From JAOUEA01 sp963821935 (GTDB lineage: Bacteria; Actinomycetota; UBA4738; HRBIN12): a DNA stretch of 64,000 nucleotides. Position numbers and translations under genes: made by a program. The DNA lies in the NCBI GenBank assembly GCA_963821935.1, contig CAWGFM010000005.1, positions 1,116,001 to 1,180,000 of the forward strand, read 5' to 3'. Numbering within the stretch: position 1 is the first letter of the stretch; each line of letters begins with the position of its first letter. This document shows positions 1 to 9,509 of the stretch, piece by piece. The notes beneath the pieces are model-generated. The model was not told where the DNA came from, did not search any database, and saw nothing but the letters and a program-made list of their open reading frames with translations.

Positions 1-217
1 CATCGGAGCAGCCTCCCGCGATCAGCACCGAGCCGTCATCCAGCCGCGTGCTGGACTGCACGGCGCGAGGAACCGACATCACGCCGATCGGCGCGATCGT
101 CCCGCGCTGCACGGGGGCCGTCGTGACGGCGCTCGACGGCCGCGGAGGAGGTCCTTCCTCGCGTGAGGATGGCACGCACGCGGTCAGCGCCATGGCCAGC
201 ACCGCGGCACGTCGCAT
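1..217 (-). CDS. Kelch-type lipoprotein, N-terminal fragment
   Basis: Only the first 72 codons are in the window; the gene runs off the left edge. The protein starts MRRAAVLAMALTAC, a short basic and hydrophobic leader ending in an LTAC lipobox with the lipidated Cys at residue 14. A Pro/Ser-rich linker follows, then TRLDDGSVLIAGG, the DDGxVLxAGG signature of bacterial kelch/galactose-oxidase-like propeller repeats. It starts 37 nt after the antiporter stop on the same strand, so the two may be cotranscribed. Role unknown; probably an anchored extracytoplasmic beta-propeller. Confidence 0.68.
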   Translation of the reverse strand, partial: MRRAAVLAMALTACVPSSREEGPPPRPSSAVTTAPVQRGTIAPIGVMSVPRAVQSSTRLDDGSVLIAGGCSD

Positions 218-254
218 GTGCGTGGACGATCGGTGAGTCATCGCTGCCATCTCA

Positions 255-1490
255 TCATGGCTGCGCTCGCGATGCCGCGTGGCGTCGCCTCACCGACCAG
301 GAGTCCAGGGGACCGATGGCCGCGAACATCAGCGGATTGACGGTGATCGAGATCAGGGCCGTGGCGACGACGAGCTGGAATCCCTCCTCGGGCACGAGCC
401 CCAACGCCAGCGCCGTCGTGGCGACGACGAACGAGAACTCGCCGATCTGGGCAAGGCCGGCAGCCACCGTGAGCCCCTCGTGGAGCGGGCGCTTCAGTGC
501 GGCAACGATCAGCAGCGCGGCAAGCGATTTCCCGATCACCACCACCGCGACGACGACCACGATGGCCACGGGCTCGTCGCGGAAGATCGACGGATCGAGC
601 AACATGCCCACCGACACGAAGAACAGCACGCTGAACACGTCGGTGAGCGGCACCACGTCGTGCGCGGCTCGTTCGCTGACGTGGGACTCCCCGAGCACCG
701 CCCCCGCCAGGAACGCACCCAAGGCCAACGACACGTCGAAGATCTCGGCCGAGGCGAATGCGATCCCCAGGGCGATCGCGATCACGGCCAGCGTGAACAG
801 CTCGCGGGAGCCCTGTCCCTGCACGTGCGTCAAGAGCCACGGCAGCACCCGAGCGCCCACGATGAGCATGATCGCGGTCAGCAGCACCGCCTTGCCCAGC
901 GCTGAACCGATCTCGAGCGCCACACCCGCAGGTGTGAGCGGATCGGCGCCTTCCACGGTTCCCGCGGTGACCGCCAGGATGGGCAACAGGACCAGCGCGA
1001 CCACCGTGAACAGGTCCTCGACGATGAGCCACCCGATCGCCACGCGACCCGCTCCGGTGTCGAGCTCATCGCGTTCGCCGAGCGCACGGAGCAGCACGAC
1101 GGTGCTGGCGACCGAGACCGCCAGGCCGAGCACGACACCGGAGACCGCATCCCAGCCGAATCCGATCCCGGCGGCGAGGCCGAGTGCCATCGCACACGCG
1201 ATCTGCCCCAGCGCTCCGGGGATGGCGATGCGCCGCACGGCCAGCAGGTCGCCGATGCTGAAATGCAAGCCGACGCCGAACATCAGCAGCGCCACGCCGA
1301 CCTCGGCAAGTTCGAGGGCGATCTGGGGGTCGGCCACGAGTCCAGGCGTGAACGGCCCCACGACGACGCCGGCGAGCAGGTACCCCACGATCGTGGGAAG
1401 CCTGACCAGCGTGGCCAGCCACCCGGCAACGAAGGCGGTGCCCAGGGCGATGGCGATCGTGGCGATCAGGTCGGCGCCGTGATCGTCCAT
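255..1490 (-). CDS. CPA2-family cation/proton antiporter (membrane domain only)
   Basis: The product has 411 residues with about 12 predicted membrane helices and exchanges Na+ or K+ for H+ in the cytoplasmic membrane. Family signatures are GYLLAGVVVGPFTPG near residues 37-51, FGVGLHFSIGDL, and FFVSVGMLLDP in the second half. Kef/YbaL-type members usually carry a C-terminal TrkA-N (RCK) nucleotide-binding domain and exceed 550 residues. This one ends shortly after the last helix, so the gating domain is absent or encoded elsewhere. The ATG lies 7 nt from a TAGAGT -10 box, consistent with a leaderless start. Ion specificity cannot be read from sequence. Confidence 0.88.
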   Translation of the reverse strand: MDDHGADLIATIAIALGTAFVAGWLATLVRLPTIVGYLLAGVVVGPFTPGLVADPQIALELAEVGVALLMFGVGLHFSIGDLLAVRRIAIPGALGQIACAMALGLAAGIGFGWDAVSGVVLGLAVSVASTVVLLRALGERDELDTGAGRVAIGWLIVEDLFTVVALVLLPILAVTAGTVEGADPLTPAGVALEIGSALGKAVLLTAIMLIVGARVLPWLLTHVQGQGSRELFTLAVIAIALGIAFASAEIFDVSLALGAFLAGAVLGESHVSERAAHDVVPLTDVFSVLFFVSVGMLLDPSIFRDEPVAIVVVVAVVVIGKSLAALLIVAALKRPLHEGLTVAAGLAQIGEFSFVVATTALALGLVPEEGFQLVVATALISITVNPLMFAAIGPLDSWSVRRRHAASRAQP

Positions 1491-1496
1491 GCTCGG

Positions 1497-1502
1497 ACTC
1501 TA
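1497..1502 (-). promoter_or_regulatory. -10 box of antiporter gene
   Basis: TAGAGT on the minus strand ends 7 nt before the ATG at 1490, and no Shine-Dalgarno is visible. The predicted transcript starts at or next to the start codon. Confidence 0.45.
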
Positions 1503-1534
1503 CGGAAGTTTGCCCGGCCAGCGAACACACCGCG

Positions 1535-1540
1535 TAGACT
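1535..1540 (+). promoter_or_regulatory. -10 box of 1553 gene
   Basis: TAGACT lies 12 nt before the ATG at 1553. TTGCCC at 1510-1515 could be a -35 box, though the 19-nt spacing is long. The leader would be very short. Confidence 0.42.
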
Positions 1541-1552
1541 CGGCCGCCACCC

Positions 1553-3665
1553 ATGTCGAGCTCATCCGATGTCGAGGGCGCGGTCTCCGGGTCCGCCAAG
1601 ATCCGCTTGGTCGTGCTGAGCTTCCTCATGCTGTTCGTGGAGCTCGGGCTGATCCGGTGGTCCGGCGCCTACAACATCTATCTCTCCTTCTTCACCAACT
1701 TCATCCTGCTGGCCAGTTTCCTGGGGGTCGGCGTGGGGTTCCTGCGGTCCCACGACCGCTTCGACCTGTTCCGGTTGGCCCCGGCGGCCCTCGCCGCGTT
1801 GTTCGTGTTCATCTTGCTGTTCCCGGTGCAGGGCGGCCCGGTCGACGGCGAGCTCCGAGTGGTGGGGGCCTTCGGATGGCCGGCGTTGCCGAAGTGGATC
1901 TCACTGTCGGTCATGTTCGTGCTCTCGTTCTCGGTGATGGCGGCGATCGCCGGAGGGGTGGCCCGCGTGTTCGCTCGGTTCGCTCCGCTCGAGGCATACC
2001 GTCTCGACATCGCCGGCAGCATCCTGGGGATCGTGGCGTTCTCGGCGCTCGCGTTCGTCAACGCGCCTCCGCTGGTCTGGGGCGTGGTCACCGTGACGAT
2101 CCTGTGGTTCGTCGCGGACCGCGCGACGGATCCGGGAGCTCGTGCCCGCGGTGGTCGTCCTGGTCGTCCTCGGTCTGCTGTCGTTCGCTCCCGGGACGTT
2201 CTGGTCGCCGTATCAACGCATCACGACCACGGAGGTCGCTGCCGATGGCAGCGTGGGGATCAACGTCAACGGGCGCCCCCATCAACGCATCATGCCGGTC
2301 TCGTTCATGGTGTCGGATCAGGCGTTCCGCTTCGAGCCGTACGAGCGCTCGCCGGACAACCCGCTCAGGAACGTCCTCATCATCGGGTCGGGCAGCGGCA
2401 ACGACGTCGCCATCGCATTGGCCCAAGGGGCCGATCACGTCGACGCCGTCGAGATCGACCCGTTGCTGTACCGCCTGGGACGCGACATGCACCCGGACCG
2501 GCCGTACCAAGACCCCAGGGTGTCGGCCCACATCCAGGACGGGCGAGCGTTCCTGCACGACACCGATCGGACAGTTCGACCTGGTGCTGTTCGCGATCCC
2601 CGACTCCCTCGCCGCGCTCGCGGGGCAATCATCGTTGCGGCTCGAGAGCTTCCTGTTCACCGAGGAAGCCATCCGTGAGGTCCGCGACCACCTGGCCCCG
2701 GACGGCGTCGTGGCGATGTACCACTACTACCTGCCCACGCTGGTGGATCGGTACGGCGACACGCTCGATCGCGTGATGGGCGCGCCGCCGTGTCTGGACG
2801 TCAGTCCCGGGGTGGCGGCGAAACCTCGGGTCGTGCTCACCGGCAGCATCCAACCGGGATCGCTGCAGTGCGACGGTGTCTGGGAGCGTCCTCAGACGTC
2901 GCTTGCGTCCCGACACGGACGACTTCCCGTTCCCGTACCTGGTTGGTCGCGGGATCCCCGCCTTCTACCAGGTCTCGCTGCTGCTCATCTTGGCGGTGTC
3001 CCTCGTCCTCGTGCGTGTGGGGGCCGGGCCGTTCCGTGCGATGAGCTCGTACGTGGATCTCTTCTTCATGGGCGCTGCCTTCCTGCTGCTGGAGACCACC
3101 AACATCGTCCGGTTCGCGCTGCTGTTCGGCACGACGTGGTTCGTCAACGCGTTGGTGTTCGGCGGGATCTTGTTCTCCGTCTACGTAGCGATCGAGGTGA
3201 CCATCCGATGGCCCGTTCGCCGGCCGAGCCTGCTCTACCTGCCGCTGTTCGCGACCGTCACGCTGGCGTGGGTGGTTCCGCTGCACTCGTTGCTGGACCT
3301 GGATCCCGTCCTGCGATTCGTCGCCGCGGTCGCGCTTGGGCTTCACCCCGGTGTTCATCGGGAACCTGATCTTCGCGAATCGTTTCCGAGACGTGGGGTC
3401 CTCCACCATCGCGTTCGGGACCAACCTGTTGGGCGCCATCGTGGGAGGGATCGTGGAGTACGGGGCGTTGATCGTCGGCTACCGAGGGCTGCTGCTCGGG
3501 GTGGCGGCCCTGTACGCGCTCGCGCTGGTGACGGGCCGATCGCACCTGGCTTCCCGCGATCCGGCGTTGCTATCTTGTGCGACCACGTCCGGGGATGGTA
3601 GGACAGCGCTTCCATCGGGATCGACCGATCCTTCACGGATCGGTGGCTCAGGAGGCATGGCGTGA
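1553..3665 (+). CDS. Multispanning membrane protein with spermidine-synthase-like domain (frameshifted)
   Basis: Coding runs through three frames and switches near 2150, 2575, 2900 and 3345. Joined, it gives about 700 residues. The N-terminal part has 6-7 helices (from FLMLFVELGLIRWSGAYNIY). The middle has a Rossmann methyltransferase or polyamine-synthase fold: NVLIIGSGSGNDVAIALAQG binds the nucleotide, and AVEIDPLL supplies the ribose-binding acid. The C-terminal part has another 6-7 helices, with the FLLLETTNIVRFALLFGTTW type of segment. This layout matches bacterial membrane-bound spermidine/spermine-synthase-like proteins of unknown substrate. The frame breaks are most likely sequencing indels because every segment stays conserved. 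The stop overlaps the next GTG by 3 nt. Confidence 0.72.
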
Positions 3666-6016
3666 GCGAAGGATATCCAGTCAGTCGGCGGCTGTTCGTC
3701 CGCCTTTCCGCAGGAGCGGTCGCCGCAGGGGTGGCGGCGGCGACGATGCCGCTCCCGAAGGCGGCCGGCGCTCCGCGTGGAGGCGCGTGCGACCCGCTCA
3801 ACACTCCGCCCAGCTTCATGGGCACGGTGCCGTCCCCGGAAGCGGTCCTCGGGTTCCCGATCGGTGTCGATCGCGAGGTCAGCTCGGACGAGATCGTCAC
3901 GTACGTGAACGCGGTCGCGGGCGCCAGCAACCGGGTGATCGCGGGCACGGCGGGACAGTCCCAGCGTGGTCGCCCCATCCGCTACGCGATCGTGGGTCTG
4001 CCGGCCAACGTCACTCCGGGTGGCCTGAGCCAGATCCAGGCCGACGTCGAGGCGATCAGGGATCCCTCGACGCCGCAAGGAACGGTGAACTCGCTCGCCA
4101 CCAGCACGCCCGGCATCATCTGGATCGCGAGCAACCTCCACGGCGGAGAGGAGAGCGGCGCCGACGCCTCGCTGCAGCTCCTGTACGAGCTGGCGGACCG
4201 GAACGACTGCGGGGTCACCGACCTCTTGGATCAGTGCGTCGTCGTCATCCTGCCCTCGCAGAACCCGGATGGTCGGGAGAAGGACCTGCGGCGCAACGCC
4301 TACGCCTTCGACCTGAACCAGGACCACATGGTGAGGACGCAGGTCGAGACCGACGGGAAGATCGACCTCATGCGGCAGTACCCGCCGCTGGTGCTCACCG
4401 ACCATCACGAGTTCGGGTACTACCGATCGTTCTTCCCGCCCAATGACGACCCCGTGTATCACGAGACGCCGGAACAGATCGTGCGACAGATCAACGACAT
4501 GTTCGGCCCGGCGTATGCGCGCGAGTTCCGCCGACAGGACTGGGGCTTCTTCAACCGGGGCTACGGATACGACTTCTTCGCCCCTCGGTTCACCGACACG
4601 CTCGCGACCATGGGGTTCGGGGGAGCGGGCATGACGATCGAGGTCTACGACGGAGCCCCCCTGGACCGTCGATTCGAACGTCACCTGACGGTCATGTGGT
4701 TGACGCTGGCCACCGCCGCCGCCAACAAGCGCAAGTTGCTGCGTGATCTGCACAACTCCTACGTGGACGCCCTGGACGAGGGACGCAAGGGGAAGTTGCA
4801 ACCCAACCGCACATACGAACCTCGATCCACGCCCGACCGGAAGGTGCCCGATCGCCGGTTGCGGCACTACTTCTTCAAGGATGAGCCCAGCAAGCGGCGC
4901 GAGCTCCAGCTGCTGGTTCGCCGATTGCAGCAGATGGACGTGGAGGTCTACCGGCTGAACGCCCCCGTGCAGGTGCCCGACCTGCGGCCATACATGGAGG
5001 GACCCCGTCGTCAGGTGCTGCCGGCCGGCACGTATTGGGTGCCCATGGCGCAGCGTCAGAAGCGATGGATCCAGGCGGCGCTCAATGAGGACCCCTACAA
5101 CCCCACCAACACCGCCTACCGGGTGAGTTCATGGAGCCTGCCACTGGCCTACAACCTCGCCGGCTTCACCTCGGGGTCGAACCTGGACCCGGATGCGACG
5201 CTGGTGGCGCCTGTGGCCGAGCCGGCCTCATGGCCGTTGCCGTCCAACGTCCCTTCGGTCGGCATCCTGAACCTTTCGGGTGACTTCACCGCCTACGAGG
5301 CCATCGGGCACACCCGTTGGCTCTTCAAGCGTCAGTGGGGCCTGCAGTGCGACGAGTTGATCTCGGCCGACGTGGCATCGGGCTTGGACGGGCTGGACGT
5401 GCTGGCCGTGCCCGCGGGTGGGATCAACGTGGGCCTCAAGCGCCTGCGGAAGAAGGGGCAGAAGGAACTGATCCGCTGGGTGAACCGGGGCGGACGGCTG
5501 ATCGGGTGGCGGTACGGTGCCGCTCGGCTCGCCTACGTGCTCGGCATGTCCAGGGCGCGATACGACTACCTCACGGAGAGCATCGACGGACCCATGGTCA
5601 AGGCCCTGGTGGATGCGGACAGTCCGCTCGCCGACGGTGTCGGTCGTTCCGTGTGGGCGCTGGTGGATACCGCATCCATGAGGGCGCCGCGATCGGTCTC
5701 GCCCGTTCGGTTCCCCACGAACGAGAGTGGCAACTTCCGGCTCTCCGGGTTGCGTCGGGGCACGCATCGACTGTGGGGAACGACCGCGGTGGCAGACGAA
5801 CGGTTCGGCCAGGGGCGCTCTATCGTGTTCTCGTTCGAGCCGCTCTATGGTGGCGGGTCGGAGGGCACCCAGAAGATCCTGTTCAACGCGGTAACGGGCC
5901 CGAACCCCAGGCGATCGCGCCCCACCGCTCCGGTCGAGTTCGATGAGGCTCGCATCGCGCGCAGGATGGCTGCCACGACCGCGTGGGTCGACGGTCCTGA
6001 TCCGGACGTGCACTGA
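3662..6016 (+). CDS. Tat-exported M14 zinc carboxypeptidase
   Basis: This 784-residue protein carries a twin-arginine leader (SRRLFVRLSAGAVAAGVAAA, from residue 8). The M14 core follows: zinc ligands in NLHGGEESG (His about 160, Glu about 163), the third ligand in LTDHHEFG (about 247), substrate-binding NPDGRE, and the catalytic Glu in MTIEVYDG (about 326). The C-terminal half, from about residue 490, contains a segment resembling a glutamine-amidotransferase-like fold (SVGILNLSGDF...) of unknown role. It should remove C-terminal residues from peptides outside the cytoplasm. The GTG start follows AGGAGG and overlaps the upstream stop. Confidence 0.85.
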   Translation: MSEGYPVSRRLFVRLSAGAVAAGVAAATMPLPKAAGAPRGGACDPLNTPPSFMGTVPSPEAVLGFPIGVDREVSSDEIVTYVNAVAGASNRVIAGTAGQSQRGRPIRYAIVGLPANVTPGGLSQIQADVEAIRDPSTPQGTVNSLATSTPGIIWIASNLHGGEESGADASLQLLYELADRNDCGVTDLLDQCVVVILPSQNPDGREKDLRRNAYAFDLNQDHMVRTQVETDGKIDLMRQYPPLVLTDHHEFGYYRSFFPPNDDPVYHETPEQIVRQINDMFGPAYAREFRRQDWGFFNRGYGYDFFAPRFTDTLATMGFGGAGMTIEVYDGAPLDRRFERHLTVMWLTLATAAANKRKLLRDLHNSYVDALDEGRKGKLQPNRTYEPRSTPDRKVPDRRLRHYFFKDEPSKRRELQLLVRRLQQMDVEVYRLNAPVQVPDLRPYMEGPRRQVLPAGTYWVPMAQRQKRWIQAALNEDPYNPTNTAYRVSSWSLPLAYNLAGFTSGSNLDPDATLVAPVAEPASWPLPSNVPSVGILNLSGDFTAYEAIGHTRWLFKRQWGLQCDELISADVASGLDGLDVLAVPAGGINVGLKRLRKKGQKELIRWVNRGGRLIGWRYGAARLAYVLGMSRARYDYLTESIDGPMVKALVDADSPLADGVGRSVWALVDTASMRAPRSVSPVRFPTNESGNFRLSGLRRGTHRLWGTTAVADERFGQGRSIVFSFEPLYGGGSEGTQKILFNAVTGPNPRRSRPTAPVEFDEARIARRMAATTAWVDGPDPDVH

Positions 6017-6046
6017 GTTCGACGCGAGGCAGTGGCCGGCGCTTCG

Positions 6047-6052
6047 TAGACT
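6047..6052 (+). promoter_or_regulatory. -10 box of hemE operon
   Basis: TAGACT ends 7 nt before the GTG of hemE and no ribosome-binding site lies between them. The hem operon mRNA is predicted to be leaderless. Confidence 0.48.
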
Positions 6053-6058
6053 GAACGG

Positions 6059-7120
6059 GTGAGCATCGGCTCGGCTCCTTCCTCCGATCGGTTCCTTCGC
6101 GCGTGCAGACGGCTGCCGGTCGATCGCACGCCCGTCTGGTTCATGCGCCAGGCGGGACGCTACCTGCCGGAGTACCGAGAGCTGCGCGGCGAGCGCGACA
6201 TCCTCGAGACCTGCCGGATCCCTGAGCAGGTCGTCGAGATCTCGCTGCAGCCGCTGCGGCGGATGCCGCTCGACGCCGCGATCGTGTTCAGCGACATCAT
6301 GGTGCCGTTGGCCGGAGTCGGGATCGACGCCAGGATCGAACCCGGCCGAGGGCCGGTCGTCGACACGCCTGTCCGGTCGGCCCAGGATCTGGCCAGGATC
6401 CGTCCCCTCGAACCCGAGCAGGATGTGCCCGAAGCCCTCGAGGCGATCCGCCTGCTGCGCAAGGAGCTCGATGTGCCGCTGATCGGGTTCGCGGGTGCGC
6501 CGTTCACCCTGGCCTCCTACCTGGTGGAAGGCGCCCCTTCCCGCAATCACGAACGGACGAAGGCGCTCATGCTGGGCGATCCGCGGACGTGGGATTCCCT
6601 CATGCGAGCGCTGGTCGCCGTCGTCGTGCCCCATCTACGCGCTCAGGCCGCCGCCGGTGCGCAGGCGCTGCAGGTGTTCGACTCATGGGTGGGCGCACTG
6701 GACGCGGATGATTACCGCACCAGCGTGCTCCCGCACATGCGTGGGGTGTTCGATGCGTTGACCGACCTGGACGTGCCCGTGATCCACTTCGGCGTGGGCA
6801 CGGGAGAGCTGCTGAGCCTCCTGCGCGAGGCTGGTGGCGACGTGATCGGCATCGACTGGCGGACCCCGATCGACGAAGCCTGGCACCGCATCGGTGGATC
6901 GGCCAACGTGGCAGCACAGGGGAACCTGGATCCCGGGGTCCTGTTGGCTCCGTGGGAGGCGGTCGAGCGGAAGGCCACGCGGGTCCTGGAGCGAGCCGGG
7001 GGGCGTGACGGCCACGTGTTCAACTTGGGCCACGGGGTGTTGCCAGCCACGCCGCCCGAGACCCTGGCGCGCCTGGTCGATCTGGTCCACGCGAGCACCC
7101 AGCGAGGGTCGAACCGGTGA
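6059..7120 (+). CDS. hemE: Uroporphyrinogen III decarboxylase
   Basis: HemE decarboxylates the four acetate side chains of uroporphyrinogen III to give coproporphyrinogen III in the cytosol. The 353-residue length is normal. Hallmarks are the N-terminal VWFMRQAGRYLPEYR motif with the substrate-binding arginines, the FSDIMVPLAG segment with the catalytic Asp, GFAGAPFTLASYLVEG, and the C-terminal NLGHGVLP. It heads a four-gene operon whose next start overlaps this stop by 4 nt. GTG is the start, next to the -10 box. Confidence 0.96.
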   Translation: MSIGSAPSSDRFLRACRRLPVDRTPVWFMRQAGRYLPEYRELRGERDILETCRIPEQVVEISLQPLRRMPLDAAIVFSDIMVPLAGVGIDARIEPGRGPVVDTPVRSAQDLARIRPLEPEQDVPEALEAIRLLRKELDVPLIGFAGAPFTLASYLVEGAPSRNHERTKALMLGDPRTWDSLMRALVAVVVPHLRAQAAAGAQALQVFDSWVGALDADDYRTSVLPHMRGVFDALTDLDVPVIHFGVGTGELLSLLREAGGDVIGIDWRTPIDEAWHRIGGSANVAAQGNLDPGVLLAPWEAVERKATRVLERAGGRDGHVFNLGHGVLPATPPETLARLVDLVHASTQRGSNR

Positions 7121-8133
7121 GCGAGGGTCTGGCCGCGGGTTCCGCCCCCGTCGGGGTGCTGGTCATGGCCTACGGCACGGCGAGCGGGCCCGACGACATC
7201 GAGCGCTACTACACCGACATCCGCGGTGGCCGCACGCCCGGCCCCGAGCACCTCCAAGAGCTGAAGGATCGGTATGCCGCGATCGGCAACGTGTTCCCGC
7301 TGCTGGACACCACCGCCGCGCAGGCCGAAGGTCTGGTCGAACGTCTCGAGGCAGCCGGCGATGGCCGCACCTACCGTGCGTACCTCGGCATGAAGCACTC
7401 GCCGCCGTTCATCCCCGACGGCGTCGAGGCCATGCGGCGAGACGGCATCACCGAAGCGATCGGCATCGTCATGGCTCCCCACTGGTCGGGCATGTCGGTG
7501 GAGACCTACATCGAGCGGGTGCAGCGAGCTGTCGACGACGAAGGCGCTGGTCCGTCGTTCTCGTTCGTGCGGCACTACCACGACCACCCCGCGTTCATCG
7601 GGTTCCTCGCCGAGCGGGTGCGCGAAGGGCTCGAGGCGCTCCCCCAGGAGGTGCGCGGCGACGCGGCGGTGATCTTCAGCGCGCACTCGCTGCCGGTTCG
7701 AACGCTGGACGACGGCACCCAGCGGTGCACGCGTTGTGACTGCGAGGCCAGCTGCCGCTACCGCGACGGCCTGCAGGAAACCGCCGATCTCGTGACGGCC
7801 CGTCTGCTCTCGTCCGGCCTCGGCATCGCCCACTTGACGATCGCGTGGCAGAGCGCCGGCCGCACCGCGGACCCGTGGTGGGGGCCACCCGTCGAGGACG
7901 TCATCCGGGATCTGGCTGCTCGTGGGTTGCCCGCGGTGCTGGTGTGTAGCGCAGGCTTCGTGGCCGATCACCTCGAGGTGCTGTTCGATCTGGACGTGGA
8001 GGCGGCACAGATCGCCCGGGGTGCCGGCATCGCGTTCGCACGCACCCGCATGCCGAACGCCGATCCCGAGTACCTCGACGTGCTGACCCACGTGGTACGC
8101 GACCACATGGCGGCGCAGGTGCCCACCGCGTGA
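7117..8133 (+). CDS. hemH: Coproporphyrin ferrochelatase with internal Cys cluster
   Basis: This 338-residue ferrochelatase should insert Fe2+ into coproporphyrin III, because the operon ends with HemQ (hemH, also called cpfC). Motifs are PHWSGMSVETYIERV, the catalytic FSAHSLPVR (His190) and WQSAGRTADPWWGP, with CSAGFVADHLEVLFDLD near the C-terminus. An internal insert right after the catalytic His has four cysteines spaced CxxCxCxxxC (C204, C207, C209, C213). This resembles the internal 2Fe-2S cluster motif described for a few bacterial ferrochelatases; the better-known actinobacterial cluster uses mostly C-terminal cysteines. Translation is coupled to hemE and hemY through 4-nt overlaps. 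Confidence 0.94.
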   Translation: MSEGLAAGSAPVGVLVMAYGTASGPDDIERYYTDIRGGRTPGPEHLQELKDRYAAIGNVFPLLDTTAAQAEGLVERLEAAGDGRTYRAYLGMKHSPPFIPDGVEAMRRDGITEAIGIVMAPHWSGMSVETYIERVQRAVDDEGAGPSFSFVRHYHDHPAFIGFLAERVREGLEALPQEVRGDAAVIFSAHSLPVRTLDDGTQRCTRCDCEASCRYRDGLQETADLVTARLLSSGLGIAHLTIAWQSAGRTADPWWGPPVEDVIRDLAARGLPAVLVCSAGFVADHLEVLFDLDVEAAQIARGAGIAFARTRMPNADPEYLDVLTHVVRDHMAAQVPTA

Positions 8134-9509
8134 ATCGTTCCCCGGGCCGGTCGCGCCGGGTCGCGGTGGTCGGCGGTGGTGTCACCGGCTTGACGCTCGC
8201 GTACCGCCTGCTTCAGGACGATCCATCGGTCGACGTCACGGTGTTCGAAGCCGCCGGGCAGGCGGGCGGCAAGCTCCGCTCGGTGCAGGTCGGCGATCTG
8301 GTGTTGCCGGCGGGTGCGGATTCGTTCCTGGCACGCAAGCCCTGGGCGGTGGAGCTGTGTCGCGAGCTGGGGATCGCGTTGGAAGCACCCGGCGCCGCCG
8401 GTGCCCACCTGTGGACGGAAGGCGGGCTGGTCCCGCTGCCCAAGGAGGCGCCGTTCGGCATCCCCGGGGATATCGGCGAGGTGCTGCGCTGGCCGGGGCT
8501 GACGTCGGCAGGCCGCCGGCGCGCTGCCCAGGACCTGCTGCGCAAGAAGCGCAAGGACGGCGTGGAGGAGAGCCTGGGTGCGCTGCTGCGCCGGCGACTG
8601 GGCGACGAGGCGACCGACCGAGCGGTGGCACCCCTGTTGGCGGGGCTCTACGCCGGCGACGTGGACCGGATGTCCGCGCGCTCGACCTTCCCGGATCTGG
8701 AGGCGTGGGAGGCCTGGCAGGGAAGCCTGATCCGGGGTGCGCAGGCGGCGACACGTCAGTCCAAGCGGGGAGACCCAGGTCCGATGTTCGCCAGGCCCCG
8801 AGGAGGCGTCCAGCGTCTCACAGACTCGCTCGCCGACCGGCTCGGGTCCCGGCTGCGGACCGACACGGTGCTGGGATCGTTGGACGAGCGAGAGCTCGAG
8901 GCCTCCGACGCGGTCATCGTCGTCTCGTCGGCGCACGAGGCGGCCAGGCTGGTCGAACCGCTGGCTCCCGCGGCGGCAACCGAGCTCGCGAACATCTCGT
9001 ACGCGTCGACCGGCGTGGTGCTCCTGGTCTACGGGAACGACACCCAGCGCGGGCTCCCGAACGGGACCGGCTTCGTCGTGCCCCGAGGACGCGCTCCCAT
9101 GACGGCAGCGACCTGGCTCAGCAGCAAGTGGCCCGACGAGGCGTTCGGCTCCCGTGCCGTGGTGCGCTGCTTCGTCGGCGCGGTGGGGGAGCAGGACGTG
9201 CTGGACGCCGACGATGCCGACCTGATCGATGCGTGTGCGCGCCACCTGGCGGCGCTGGTGTCGCTGCCCGATCGACCCGAGCATGCCGCGGTGGTGCGGT
9301 GGCCGTCGTCGATGCCGCAGTACGAGGTGGGACACCGTGCCCGCGTCGAGCGGATCCGCTCCCTGCTGCCCGAGGGTATCGTCGTGGTGGGGCAGGCCTA
9401 CGACGGTGTCGGCATCCCCGATTGCGTGCGCGCCGCCGGCGAGACGGCACACGATGTCCTCGTCCGCGGCAGCCGACGAGCATCGAGCGACGAGGAGACG
9501 GTCCCATGA
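8130..9509 (+). CDS. hemY: Coproporphyrinogen III oxidase, FAD-dependent (HemY/CgoX)
   Basis: This 459-residue flavoprotein performs the six-electron, O2-dependent oxidation of coproporphyrinogen III to coproporphyrin III. The dinucleotide fold is at the N-terminus (VAVVGGGVTGLTLAYRL, then FEAAGQAGGKLRS). The C-terminal FAD contact is VVVGQAYDGVGIPDCVRA. Family members are also called protoporphyrinogen oxidase; the neighbouring hemH and hemQ argue for the copro-specific role. The start overlaps the hemH stop and the stop overlaps the hemQ start, each by 4 nt. Confidence 0.94.
   Translation: MNRSPGRSRRVAVVGGGVTGLTLAYRLLQDDPSVDVTVFEAAGQAGGKLRSVQVGDLVLPAGADSFLARKPWAVELCRELGIALEAPGAAGAHLWTEGGLVPLPKEAPFGIPGDIGEVLRWPGLTSAGRRRAAQDLLRKKRKDGVEESLGALLRRRLGDEATDRAVAPLLAGLYAGDVDRMSARSTFPDLEAWEAWQGSLIRGAQAATRQSKRGDPGPMFARPRGGVQRLTDSLADRLGSRLRTDTVLGSLDERELEASDAVIVVSSAHEAARLVEPLAPAAATELANISYASTGVVLLVYGNDTQRGLPNGTGFVVPRGRAPMTAATWLSSKWPDEAFGSRAVVRCFVGAVGEQDVLDADDADLIDACARHLAALVSLPDRPEHAAVVRWPSSMPQYEVGHRARVERIRSLLPEGIVVVGQAYDGVGIPDCVRAAGETAHDVLVRGSRRASSDEETVP

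Noticed and set aside
163..1482. 439-codon plus-strand open frame opposite the antiporter
   Set aside because: Its translation is Ser/Thr/Ala-rich without domains, typical of the antisense of a GC-rich membrane gene; the minus-strand antiporter is clearly coding.
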